The notes below the pieces were generated by a model that had not been told where the DNA came from, did not search any database, and worked only from the letters and a program-made list of their open reading frames with translations. The position numbers were made by a program, and so were the translations under genes. Shown here piece by piece: positions 7,511 to 15,445 of a stretch of DNA of 16,510 nt (position 1 is its first letter; each line of letters begins with the position of its first letter). This DNA comes from JANNXQ01 sp031425095 (lineage in GTDB: Bacteria > Verrucomicrobiota > Verrucomicrobiia > Chthoniobacterales > Chthoniobacteraceae), in assembly GCA_031425095.1 (NCBI GenBank), contig JANPIS010000463.1, positions 1 through 16,510 on the forward strand, given 5' to 3'.

Positions 7511-7978
7511 CTACGTGTCGCTCTCGCCGCCCTGCTGTCCGTTCTCTTCGAGCTGCCGCAGCACGTCGCTCCGGTCCTCCACTTCGTCCCACACTTCACG
7601 GCTCACGTAGACCGGTGCACCGTGAGCGACCGCGAGGGCGATGCAATCGCTGGGACGCCCATCGATCTCGATGATCTTCCGCTCATGCAGCTCATTCTCA
7701 GCGCTGATGATCAGCCGCGCGAAATACGTCTCGCTCTTCAAATCGTTGATGATGACGCGTTCGACTTTTGCACCGAGCGCGGCGAGCAGATGGCCGATCA
7801 GGTCATGCGTGAGCGGGCGCTCTTTCGGCGTGCGATTCATGAACATCGTGATCGCCGCGCCGACACTGTCATCCACGTAGATCACGAAGACCTTTTCCTC
7901 ATTGCCGACGAAGACGGCACGCCCTGCATTGAAGGGCAGAACGGTGCGAATTTCGACCGGGACGACGGTTTTGCTCAT
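7511..7978 (-). CDS. Bifunctional nuclease family protein (DUF151)
   Basis: A 155-residue cytoplasmic protein of the DUF151/BFN family, whose plant members have been reported to have DNase and RNase activity; the bacterial role is unclear. The family signature is near the C-terminal half: IDGRPSDCIALAVAHGAPVYV, followed by the 'SREVWDEVEDR' helix. The N-terminal half has VLPFNAGRAVFVGNEEKVFVIYVDDSVGAAI, typical of the family. I chose the ATG at 7978 because the family homology starts there; the open frame runs to 8176 but the added residues look non-coding. No strong Shine-Dalgarno sequence is seen. The C-terminus is a short acidic, Gln/Glu/Gly-rich tail. It lies 105 nt upstream of the tetR operator on the same strand and is probably a separate unit. 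Confidence 0.88.
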   Translation of the reverse strand: MSKTVVPVEIRTVLPFNAGRAVFVGNEEKVFVIYVDDSVGAAITMFMNRTPKERPLTHDLIGHLLAALGAKVERVIINDLKSETYFARLIISAENELHERKIIEIDGRPSDCIALAVAHGAPVYVSREVWDEVEDRSDVLRQLEENGQQGGESDT

Positions 7979-8252
7979 GTGCGTGGAATGTCGAACGGCG
8001 GTACGCGGGTGTCGAGGGTGAAAACTTCCCGGACCGCGCAGAAATCGAACGCCGAGCTCCCGGAGCGAGGGCGATCGTTTGACACGATGGTTTGGTCGGC
8101 GAACATCAGCGCTCGTGCGCGAGCCGAAGCCTTCTCTCTTCGAAACCTCTGCCCAAGGGAGACTCGGGCCGATCAACCGAGGTCCTTACCTAATGTGCGG
8201 GACTGCGGCACGAAGATTCGGGTAAGCGGAATCAGGGAAAAAACAGGGGATC
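7979..8252. other. Divergent intergenic region
   Basis: This 274-nt stretch separates the DUF151 gene (leftward) from the secreted glycosidase gene (rightward) and should hold both promoters. A TTGACA at 8079-8084 has no good -10 partner at 16 to 18 nt. AGGGG directly before ATC-ATG at 8253 is a clear ribosome-binding site for the rightward gene. I see no RNA gene or strong repeat here. Confidence 0.5.
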
Positions 8253-11156
8253 ATGATTCGAAGACTGAGACTCTCGCTGACTGCAATTGCGTTCGCCTTT
8301 GGCGCTGCCGTGAGCTTTGCGCAAGACACTCTCGTCCTGAGCCAGGCGCGGCTGGGAAATGTCTTTCTCAGCACCGAAGCGGTGCAGATTCCGCTCCAGA
8401 CATCCGCTGAGGAAGTGATGTGGACCGCCACAGATTTTTTCGGAGTCGCAACGAGCGGAGCGAGCATTCCGGTGAATGGAATTGGCAATGCCGTGGTCGA
8501 GCCCGGGCTTGGGCGCCTCGGCTACTTCGATCTGCGGATCACGGCTCTGCGCGACGGCAATCCGGTGGCGACGGCGGACACGACATTCGCGGTGGTCGCG
8601 GCGAGCGAAGTGGGCACGATGCACGACTCGGCCTTCGGCGTAATGACGCATTTCGCCCAAGGGTGGAAGACCGAGGTGATGCAACTTCTGGCTCGCGGTG
8701 GCATCGCGCACTTTCGCGATGAGCAGTATTGGCAGGACGTCGAGCCAGTCCGGACCACACCAGCGACCTACACCTTCGCGGACTACGAGGGTTACATGGC
8801 GCAGGCCGACGCCCTCGGCTTGAAGCCGCTCCCGATCCTCTCGTTTGCCAACACGAACTACGACGCCGGCTTCACCCCACACACCGCCGGCGGCCGGACC
8901 GGATACGCCGACTATGCGAGAGCCTTACTCGCTCGCTACGGATCGCAGATCGACACGGTCGAAGTGTGGAATGAATACAACGGTTCGTTCTGCTCGGGTC
9001 CCGCGACGGCCAATCGTCCGCTTTTTTACACCGCGATGCTGCAGGAGACATATGCTGCGATCAAAGCGCAGCGACCGGACGTGCGGATACTTGGCGGAGC
9101 GAGCGTGCCGGTGCCGCTGCCGTGGTTCGAAGATCTCTTCGCACTCGGCGCGCTCGATTCCATGGACGCGGTCGCGGTGCATCCTTACCGCACCATTCCC
9201 GAAGGCGTGGAGGCAGAGTTCGCGGCGTTGCAGGAATTGATGGCAGCTCACAACCACGGCAACGGGCCGAAGCAAATCTGGGCCACGGAATCCGGCGTGC
9301 CTGATCCCGTCAATCGAGGCCGGCAGGAAATGGCGCGCTATCTCGTGCGGCTCTTTACGCTCCTGCGCAGCGTGGGAGTGGAGCGGGCGTATTGGTATCT
9401 CGCCCGCGACTACAACGAGTTCACCACGGGACTCGTTCGTTCGCCCACCGATCCGCTCGGCCGTTACGCGCCGACTTCGGCATTTCCCGCTTATGCGAAT
9501 CTCATCCGTCAGCTTCACGGCGCGAGTTTCGTCCGACGCGAGCCCACCGACCCGCGCACGCGAATCTATCTCTTTCGTCGCGGCGCGACGGAGATCCGCG
9601 TCGCGTGGTCCACGGCTGGCACCGCCCAGATCCTCATCGGCAAAAGCACGCCGCTCACCCGAGTGGACATCATGGGCGTGAACTCGGCGCTGCCGTCACC
9701 GGAAGGCGTGATTCCGCTCACCGTGGATGGGAATCCGATCTTCCTCGTGGGCACGGTCGCGTCGGTGCGCGAGATCGGACGCGACGCTTTCGCAGCCGAC
9801 ACGGCGGGCGATTTCTCCGCGACTCAGAGCACAAGCGATGGCGGATGGTTCTATGGCGTTACCACGGAGCCGGGCGGCCCATACAATCCACAGAACGTGC
9901 AACCGATGACGTTCAATCGTGGGGAGTTTGAATACGCTTGGAGCAGCCCGTTTGCCTTTTCCCAGCTCACGGCAGACGGGGGACATCCGAGTACCAATGC
10001 TGGCCAGTCGGTCTGGGTCGTCCGGCGCTGGTTGAGCGACGTGAGCGCGAAGGCTCGCTGCAGAGGCACGGCGATCCGCAACGCATCGGGCGGAGATGGC
10101 ACCGGGCTGCGCATCCATGTCGATGGCAGCCTCGTCTATTCTGCGCTCGTCGCGCCGTCCGCGACGCTTGAGTTCGACTTCACCGCACCCATTGAAGTCG
10201 GCTCGAAAGTGGATTTCTCGATCACCCCCGGACCCGGCACTGACATCTCTTTCGACTACCTCGATTTCCGCGCGCACATCTCCGTGCCTCCGGCCACTCC
10301 GACGACGTTCGCTGCGTGGCAGGGGCAAAATTTCACCGCATCCGAGCTGACCAATCCCACCATCAGCGACGACAACGCGACACCCGCCGGTGATCGGGTT
10401 CCCAACCTGCTGAAGTATGCCGCCAACGCAGATCTCAAGCTCTCCACGAGCGCGTCGCTGCCCGTGCCCGGCGTCACTCGCATCGGGAATGAGGCGTATC
10501 TGACTCTCACTTGCCGACGGGCGATCGCCGCGTCGGATCTCATCTTCACCCCCGAAATCAACGCGAGCGATCTTCGCTCCGGCACGTGGACTCCCGGCGG
10601 TGTACCGCTCGGGCCACCCGTGAACAACGGTGACGGCTCGCAAACGATCACCATGCGGGACGAACTGCCGATGAGCGCGGCAGGACCGCAGCGGTTCATG
10701 CGACTGCGGGTTTCTCGCGCTCCGACACCGCCGGCGACCTTCTCGGCCTGGCGGCGTTTGCACTTCACGCCTGGGCAAATCGCCGCCCCAAACATCAGCG
10801 GCGATCTGGCGTCGCCGTCAGGCGACAGCGTCCCCAACCTTCTGAAATACGCCAGCAGCATCGCGCCAACCGCTCCCGGTTCGACCACGCTCCCGCAAAT
10901 CGGGATGCTGAATATCTCGGATGCACGCTACCTCACGCTCACTTATCGCCGCGCGAAGGAAGCGATCGATCTGATTTACTCCGTGGAGTGGAATTCTGGC
11001 GATTTGAGCGCCGCTGCATGGACGCCAGGCGGCGTGCCACTCGGAGCGCCAGTGAACAATGGCGACGGCACGGAATCCGTCACCGTGCGCGACGAAACTC
11101 CACTCACCTCCTCGGCGCCACGCCGCTACGCGCGGCTCCGCGTGAGCAGACCGTAG
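8253..11156 (+). CDS. Secreted glycoside-hydrolase-like protein with two C-terminal repeats
   Basis: A 967-residue exported protein, probably a polysaccharide-degrading enzyme of clan GH-A (GH39- or GH5-like). The signal peptide is residues 1-23, with likely cleavage at SFA|QD. A beta-rich domain leads into a TIM barrel from about residue 128 (FGVMTHFAQGW). The candidate acid/base is Glu241 in VEVWNEYN, the candidate nucleophile is Glu346 in IWATESG, and AVAVHPYR lies between them. A beta-sandwich region at about 515-680 resembles a carbohydrate-binding module. Two tandem modules follow, about 686-826 and 830-966, each with 'F.AW...F', 'VPNLLKYA', 'WTPGGVPLG.PVNNGDG' and 'RLRVSR'. It starts at an ATG with AGGGG 4 nt upstream. 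Exact family and substrate are not readable. The modules may act in surface display or sugar binding (inference). Confidence 0.82.
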   Translation: MIRRLRLSLTAIAFAFGAAVSFAQDTLVLSQARLGNVFLSTEAVQIPLQTSAEEVMWTATDFFGVATSGASIPVNGIGNAVVEPGLGRLGYFDLRITALRDGNPVATADTTFAVVAASEVGTMHDSAFGVMTHFAQGWKTEVMQLLARGGIAHFRDEQYWQDVEPVRTTPATYTFADYEGYMAQADALGLKPLPILSFANTNYDAGFTPHTAGGRTGYADYARALLARYGSQIDTVEVWNEYNGSFCSGPATANRPLFYTAMLQETYAAIKAQRPDVRILGGASVPVPLPWFEDLFALGALDSMDAVAVHPYRTIPEGVEAEFAALQELMAAHNHGNGPKQIWATESGVPDPVNRGRQEMARYLVRLFTLLRSVGVERAYWYLARDYNEFTTGLVRSPTDPLGRYAPTSAFPAYANLIRQLHGASFVRREPTDPRTRIYLFRRGATEIRVAWSTAGTAQILIGKSTPLTRVDIMGVNSALPSPEGVIPLTVDGNPIFLVGTVASVREIGRDAFAADTAGDFSATQSTSDGGWFYGVTTEPGGPYNPQNVQPMTFNRGEFEYAWSSPFAFSQLTADGGHPSTNAGQSVWVVRRWLSDVSAKARCRGTAIRNASGGDGTGLRIHVDGSLVYSALVAPSATLEFDFTAPIEVGSKVDFSITPGPGTDISFDYLDFRAHISVPPATPTTFAAWQGQNFTASELTNPTISDDNATPAGDRVPNLLKYAANADLKLSTSASLPVPGVTRIGNEAYLTLTCRRAIAASDLIFTPEINASDLRSGTWTPGGVPLGPPVNNGDGSQTITMRDELPMSAAGPQRFMRLRVSRAPTPPATFSAWRRLHFTPGQIAAPNISGDLASPSGDSVPNLLKYASSIAPTAPGSTTLPQIGMLNISDARYLTLTYRRAKEAIDLIYSVEWNSGDLSAAAWTPGGVPLGAPVNNGDGTESVTVRDETPLTSSAPRRYARLRVSRP

Positions 11157-11231
11157 GGAAGGTGCGCCCGCGCAGCGGCGGCGGGGCGGATTCCATTTAG
11201 CCGAACGATGCAAATTTTCCTGACGCACTGT

Positions 11232-11260
11232 TTGCATTCACAGGGCGATTCCCCTATCGC
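11232..11260 (+). promoter_or_regulatory. Weak promoter-like sequence upstream of speA
   Basis: TTGCAT (11232-11237) and TATCGC (11255-11260) are separated by 17 nt. If used, transcription would begin almost at the speA ATG (11268), giving a leaderless or near-leaderless mRNA, in line with the absence of a Shine-Dalgarno sequence there. The match is modest and could be chance. Confidence 0.2.
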
Positions 11261-11267
11261 ACGCGCC

Positions 11268-13217
11268 ATGCAGCAAAACTGGGATATTCCCGCCGCCATC
11301 TCCCTTTACAATATCGACCGTTGGGGGCTCGGCTATTTCACCATCAATGAGCGCGGGAACATCGCCGTAAGCCCCACGGGGGAAGGCAACAGAGCGATCG
11401 ATATCATGGAGCTGATCGCCGAAGCGCGGGGCTCGGAGTACGGCCTTGGATTTCCGATGGTGCTGCGCTTTCAGGATCTGCTGCATCACCGCGTGGTGCG
11501 GATCAACAAAGCCTTCGGCGATGCGATCGCCGAGGCGGGCTACAAGAACGTCTATCGCGGCGTCTTCCCCATCAAAGTGAACCAACTGCGCGAGGTCGTG
11601 GAGGAGATCATGGCCGCGGGCGAGCCCTATAACTTCGGCATCGAAGCGGGGAGCAAACCCGAACTCCTCGCCGCCCTCGCCATTCACAAGGATCCCGAGT
11701 CGCTCATCATCTGCAACGGGTACAAGGACTCGCTCTTCATCCAGAACGCGCTGCTCGGCAGCAAGCTCGGTAAGAAGGTCATCATGGTCGTCGAGAAGCT
11801 CGAGGAACTCGCGGAAATCCTGCGCGTGTCGAAGGAGGTCGGCGTTGAGCCGATGATCGGCATCCGCGTTCGCCTCGCAGCGAAAGGCGCGGGCAAGTGG
11901 GCGCTTAGCGGAGGCGAGAATGCGAAGTTCGGCTTGAGCACGGCGGACCTCGTCGCCGCAAGCGAGATGCTGAAACGCGAGGGACTCGCGCACACTTTGA
12001 AGCTCGTGCATTTCCACGTCGGCTCGCAGGTGCCGGATATCGGGACGATCAAGCGCGCGGTCCGCGAAGCGGCGCGCTTCTACGCGAAGCTCGTCAAGAT
12101 GGGTCACGAACTCGGCTATCTCGATGTCGGCGGCGGACTGGGCGTGGATTACGACGGCTCGCGCACGGCCTTCGACAGCTCGGTCAATTACTCCCTCAAC
12201 GAATACGCCCGCGACATCATCTACAACGTCATGGATGTCTGTGACGCCGAGAAAGTCGCCCACCCGGCCATCGTCAGCGAGAGCGGACGGGCGATCGTCG
12301 CGCATCACGCCGTGCTCGTCGTGGAAGCTTTCGGTTCCATCGAAAAGGACACCGCGCGCATCGCCGTCGAGCCGCGCGAGAGCGATCCGAAACTGCTCGC
12401 CGACATTCTCGAAATCCTGAGCGGCCTCGCGCCGCAGAACCGCATGGAGTCGCTGCATGATGCGCAGCAGATCAAAGAGCAGGCGCAATCGATGTTCGAC
12501 CTCGGCCTGCTCGAACTCGAGAGCAAGGCGAAGATCGAGACCGTCTATTGGCAGATCGCGCACAAGGTCGTGAAATTCTGCGACGGGATGAAGTACATCC
12601 CTGACGAGGTGAAGCAACTCGAAGTTGCGCTCTCCGATCAATACGTCTGCAACTTTTCCGTCTTCCAGTCGCTGCTCGACCATTGGGCGCTCGGCCAACT
12701 CTTCCCGGTCATGCCGATTCATCGGCTCAACGAGCATCCCGAGCGGCAGGGCACGCTGGTGGACATCACTTGCGACAGCGACGGCAAGGTCAGCAAATTC
12801 ATCGATCTCCAGGACGTGAAGGACACGCTCCCGCTGCACAAGCTGAAGCCCGGCGAGCCTTACCTCATCGGCTTTTTCCTCATCGGCGCCTACCAGGACA
12901 TCATGGGCGACCTGCACAATCTCTTCGGCCGCGTGAATGAAGCGCACGTCTTTCTCGATGAAGATGAAAAACTCGGCTGGTACATCGAGGAAACGCTCGA
13001 CGGAAGCACCATCGGCGACGTGCTGCGCATGACGCAGTGGAACGACAATGACCTCGCAGGGAAGATCAAGGAACAGGTCGATGCCGCGATCAAGAGCGAC
13101 CGCCTCAAGCCCAACGAAGCCATCCGCCTGCTGAATAGCTACGAGCGTGCGCTGAAGGGCTACACGTATCTGCAATTCGGCAACGGCTCCGCGACACCAG
13201 CCGCGCCGCGACCGTAG
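11268..13217 (+). CDS. speA: Biosynthetic arginine decarboxylase
   Basis: A 649-residue PLP- and Mg-dependent enzyme that decarboxylates arginine to agmatine, the first step of the agmatine route to putrescine and polyamines. It aligns from end to end with E. coli SpeA (658 aa) as I recall it: YNIDRWG near the start, PIKVNQ with the PLP lysine Lys103, EAGSKPELLA, VCNGYKD-type text (here IICNGYKD), LVHFHVGSQ, DVGGGLGVDYDGS, SESGRAIVAHHAVLV, and LVDITCDSDGK with the active-site Cys502. An in-frame ATG at 11208 would add 20 residues that do not look like the family; neither start has a Shine-Dalgarno sequence, so the start is moderately uncertain. It is 111 nt downstream of the glycosidase gene and 62 nt before the next gene. 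Functional link to neighbours is unclear. Confidence 0.96.
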   Translation: MQQNWDIPAAISLYNIDRWGLGYFTINERGNIAVSPTGEGNRAIDIMELIAEARGSEYGLGFPMVLRFQDLLHHRVVRINKAFGDAIAEAGYKNVYRGVFPIKVNQLREVVEEIMAAGEPYNFGIEAGSKPELLAALAIHKDPESLIICNGYKDSLFIQNALLGSKLGKKVIMVVEKLEELAEILRVSKEVGVEPMIGIRVRLAAKGAGKWALSGGENAKFGLSTADLVAASEMLKREGLAHTLKLVHFHVGSQVPDIGTIKRAVREAARFYAKLVKMGHELGYLDVGGGLGVDYDGSRTAFDSSVNYSLNEYARDIIYNVMDVCDAEKVAHPAIVSESGRAIVAHHAVLVVEAFGSIEKDTARIAVEPRESDPKLLADILEILSGLAPQNRMESLHDAQQIKEQAQSMFDLGLLELESKAKIETVYWQIAHKVVKFCDGMKYIPDEVKQLEVALSDQYVCNFSVFQSLLDHWALGQLFPVMPIHRLNEHPERQGTLVDITCDSDGKVSKFIDLQDVKDTLPLHKLKPGEPYLIGFFLIGAYQDIMGDLHNLFGRVNEAHVFLDEDEKLGWYIEETLDGSTIGDVLRMTQWNDNDLAGKIKEQVDAAIKSDRLKPNEAIRLLNSYERALKGYTYLQFGNGSATPAAPRP

Positions 13218-13241
13218 CCGGACGCTGCCGGCACTCGGGCA

Positions 13242-13271
13242 TTGACACCCTTCCGGCTTTCCCGGCGCAAT
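13242..13271 (+). promoter_or_regulatory. Possible promoter in the speA downstream gap
   Basis: A perfect TTGACA (13242-13247) lies in the 62-nt gap before the next gene, but its -10 partner is poor (CGCAAT at 13266-13271, 18-nt spacer, three of six). It could give the following gene its own transcription start. Confidence 0.25.
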
Positions 13272-13279
13272 CCGCTCGA

Positions 13280-14230
13280 ATGCATTTTGAGCCGCTCGAT
13301 TTCTCGAAGATCCGCACCTATCCGGTCGCGGAGCGGGCGAACAAGGTAGCGCTCGAGGCGCTGGCCGGGGTGCATCACGCCGGCGACAGCTTCCGCGACT
13401 TCCTCAGCCGACTGCCCGACTTCCTCGCGGTGCAGGATTTCAAGAATACCGTGCGCGCAGTAGCCATGGCAGTGCGGGCAAAGCGGCCGGTGGTGCTGAT
13501 GATAGGCGCGCATTCGGTGAAGGTGGGGCTCAATCCCATCTTCGTGGACGCACTGCGCCGCGGGATCATCTCCGCCGTCGCGTGCAATGGAGCGACGGCG
13601 ATTCACGACTTCGAGCTCTGCTACAACGGCGAGACCAGCGAAGACGTGCAGCGCGGGCTGAACGACGGCAGCTTCGGCATGGCCGATGAAACGGGCCGGA
13701 TGATGAATGCCGCGCTCGCCGCCGGAATGGTGCGCGGCCTCGGCGCCGGGCACGCGCTCGGCGAAGCGCTGCTCGCGGCGGGTCAGCCGAATACCAACCT
13801 TTCGATCCTCGCCACCGCGGCGGAGCTCGGCGTGCCGGTGAGCGTGCATATCGCCATCGGCACCGACATCATTCATCAACACCCAACGACCGACGGCGCG
13901 GTGCTCGGCGAGATGACCTATCGCGACTTCCAACGTTTCGCTGCGGTGTGCGCGCACCTGGAAGGCGGCGTGGTGATCAACATCGGCTCGACCGTGATCA
14001 TGCCCGAAGTCTTCCTCAAGGCGCTGACCATCGCGCGGAATCTCGGGTACAAGGTGGAGCAGTTCACCACGGCGACCTTCGACATGATCCGCCACTACCG
14101 CCCGGCGGAAAATGTGCAGCGGCGCCCAACCGCGCTCGGCGGCCAGGGTTTCTACATTGTCGGCCATCACGAGTTGATGATCCCGCTGCTGTTTGCAGCG
14201 GTGATCGAGCAGTTGGCCGGGCGTGAATAG
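13280..14230 (+). CDS. Conserved protein of unknown function beside heptose kinase
   Basis: A 316-residue soluble protein with no signal peptide or membrane helix. I cannot assign a family. It is rich in glycine-bounded strand-helix text suggesting a Rossmann-like alpha/beta fold: PVVLMIGAHSVKVGLNP (about 70-86), RRGIISAVACNGATAIHDFE (93-112), GLNDGSFGMADETG, GLGAGHALGEALL, VSVHIAIGTDIIHQHP (190-205), GGVVINIGSTVIMPEVFLKAL and GGQGFYIVGHHELMIPLL. The histidines in these blocks (GAH, IHDFE, IIHQHP, VGHHE) could form a catalytic or metal site (inference). I considered deoxyhypusine synthase, which has a similar fold, but its key lysine motif is not apparent. It is 62 nt after speA and 75 nt before the heptose kinase, so a role in heptose or envelope metabolism is possible but unproven. 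Confidence 0.8.
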   Translation: MHFEPLDFSKIRTYPVAERANKVALEALAGVHHAGDSFRDFLSRLPDFLAVQDFKNTVRAVAMAVRAKRPVVLMIGAHSVKVGLNPIFVDALRRGIISAVACNGATAIHDFELCYNGETSEDVQRGLNDGSFGMADETGRMMNAALAAGMVRGLGAGHALGEALLAAGQPNTNLSILATAAELGVPVSVHIAIGTDIIHQHPTTDGAVLGEMTYRDFQRFAAVCAHLEGGVVINIGSTVIMPEVFLKALTIARNLGYKVEQFTTATFDMIRHYRPAENVQRRPTALGGQGFYIVGHHELMIPLLFAAVIEQLAGRE

Positions 14231-14297
14231 TGACAAGTGACTGGTGAATAGATTGCGCGCTCACGCTCCCATCCACGGTTCACAAGTCACCATTCAC
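14223..14297. repeat. Inverted GTGAAT-type repeat between two genes
   Basis: GTGAATAGTGACAAGTGA (14223-14240) pairs with TCACAAGTCACCATTCAC (14280-14297), whose reverse complement matches at 15 of 18 positions. Within the left arm, GTGAATAG is repeated directly at 14223-14230 and 14244-14251. The arm starts inside the last codons of the upstream gene and the whole element fills the gap before the kinase. No T-run follows, so it is not a classic terminator; it looks like a degenerate dispersed repeat. Confidence 0.7.
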
Positions 14298-14305
14298 GAT
14301 CTTCC

Positions 14306-15304
14306 ATGACCGCCGCCCGTCTCACCGAACTCGTCTCCCGCTTCCCGTCCGCGCGCATCCTCGCCGTCGGCGATATCATGCTCGACGAGTTCATTTGGGG
14401 GAAAGTCTCGCGCATTTCCCCCGAGGCACCGGTGCCCGTGGTGGAAGTGGCGCGGGAGGAGTGCTTCCCCGGTGGAGCGGCGAATGTGGCGCGCAATCTC
14501 GCGGAGTTTACCAAACGCACGAGCGTCTTCGGCGCCGTGGGCAATGACGTTGCGGCCGATCGGCTGAAGGCGCTGCTGCGCGACGAGGGCGTGCAACTCG
14601 ACAGCCTCCTCCAGGATTCGACGTATCAGACGATCGTGAAGACCCGCATCATCGCGCGCCAACAGCATGTCGTGCGCATCGACCGCGAGCGCCGGCTGAG
14701 CCTCACGCCCAACCACACCACGCTGGCTCTCGAGCGCATCGCCTCACAACTGCCCGAACTCGATGCGATCATCATCGAAGATTACGGCAAGGGGTTGCTG
14801 ACCCAGGAGTTTGCGGCGCAGGTTTGCGCGCTCGCCAATCGCGCTGGCAAAATCCTCGCCGTCGATCCGAATCCGCACAACCCGCTCCGCTGGGAGCACG
14901 TGACCGTCGTGAAGCCAAACCGCGTCGAAGCCTTTGCCAGCGCGGGCCGGATTGTCACGGAGCCGATCGATCCACCCACGCGGGATACCGCGCTGCTCGA
15001 AGTCGGCCGCACGCTCGGCGAGCACTGGCGCTTCGATCAGTTGCTCATCACGCTTGGCGAGCAGGGCATGATCCTCTTTCAAAAGGATGCCGCGCCGTAT
15101 CATGCGCCGACGCGAGCCCTGAAGGTCTTCGACGTGAGCGGCGCCGGCGACACGGTCATCGCCCTCTACACCCTCGCGCTCTGCGCGGGTGCGACTCCTT
15201 CCGAGGCCGCCGAGATCGCCAATCACGCCAGCGGAGTAGTCGTGGGCAAGCTTGGCACCGCGACCTGCACGCCCGCGGAACTGCTCGCGAGCTTCGAGTC
15301 GTAG
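14306..15304 (+). CDS. D-glycero-beta-D-manno-heptose-7-phosphate kinase (HldE N-terminal type)
   Basis: A 332-residue PfkB-family sugar kinase that phosphorylates heptose 7-phosphate at C1 with ATP, in the ADP-heptose pathway for LPS inner core. It follows the kinase half of E. coli HldE: VGDIMLDEFIWGKVSRISPE (21-40), PEAPVPVVEV, the substrate-binding FPGGAANVARN (54-64), ITLGEQGM, DVSGAGDTVIALYT with the catalytic base Asp282, and the diagnostic ending SGVVVGKLGTATCTPAELL. The nucleotidyltransferase half of HldE is missing, so this is a HldA-like single-domain protein; an HldC partner must be encoded elsewhere if the pathway is complete. It starts at ATG 14306, 75 nt after the unknown 316-aa gene, with an inverted repeat in between. 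It implies a Gram-negative envelope with heptose. Confidence 0.93.
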   Translation: MTAARLTELVSRFPSARILAVGDIMLDEFIWGKVSRISPEAPVPVVEVAREECFPGGAANVARNLAEFTKRTSVFGAVGNDVAADRLKALLRDEGVQLDSLLQDSTYQTIVKTRIIARQQHVVRIDRERRLSLTPNHTTLALERIASQLPELDAIIIEDYGKGLLTQEFAAQVCALANRAGKILAVDPNPHNPLRWEHVTVVKPNRVEAFASAGRIVTEPIDPPTRDTALLEVGRTLGEHWRFDQLLITLGEQGMILFQKDAAPYHAPTRALKVFDVSGAGDTVIALYTLALCAGATPSEAAEIANHASGVVVGKLGTATCTPAELLASFES

Positions 15305-15423
15305 CGGCGTGAGGCAAAGGTCGGCCGGTTGCTCGGATTGACTGAAGCATGCAAACTTCCATGCACCGCGCTCACCCAAAGATGCGAGTGACGATCGCAC
15401 CATCACCCCTATCGTGACGCTCT

Positions 15424-15437
15424 CCCTGCCCGCAGGG
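15424..15437 (+). promoter_or_regulatory. Small hairpin over the ribosome-binding site
   Basis: CCCTGC (15424-15429), CC, GCAGGG (15432-15437) forms a perfect 6-bp stem with a 2-nt loop. Its 3' arm contains AGGG (15434-15437), the only Shine-Dalgarno-like sequence before the ATG at 15446 (8-nt spacing). Pairing would hide it. A 2-nt loop is tight, so the stem may be partly open in practice. Confidence 0.4.
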
Positions 15438-15445
15438 TCTCCCCG

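Noticed and set aside
8079..8107. TTGACA as a promoter for the secreted glycosidase
   Set aside because: The -35 is perfect but no acceptable -10 occurs 16 to 18 nt downstream.
7979..8176. N-terminal extension of the DUF151 gene to 8176
   Set aside because: Family-like sequence begins at the ATG at 7978, and the added 66 residues are Arg/Pro-rich without family resemblance.
9696..10778. 360-residue minus-strand open frame within the glycosidase gene
   Set aside because: It is an antisense shadow; the plus strand carries a continuous signal peptide, catalytic domain and repeat modules.
11157..11207. Possible terminator after the glycosidase gene
   Set aside because: A short CCCGC/GCGGG pairing is present but the stem is only about 5 bp and no T-run follows.
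11238..13175. 645-residue open frame on the minus strand opposite speA
   Set aside because: The composition is typical of an antisense shadow and speA on the plus strand is complete and clearly homologous.
13218..13240. GCCGG/CCGGC hairpin after speA as a terminator
   Set aside because: The stem has 5 bp, with no T-run; chance occurrence is likely at this GC content.
13160..14236. 358-residue minus-strand open frame opposite the 316-aa gene
   Set aside because: The plus-strand protein has strongly patterned glycine and histidine blocks. The minus-strand text is Arg/His/Glu-rich filler.
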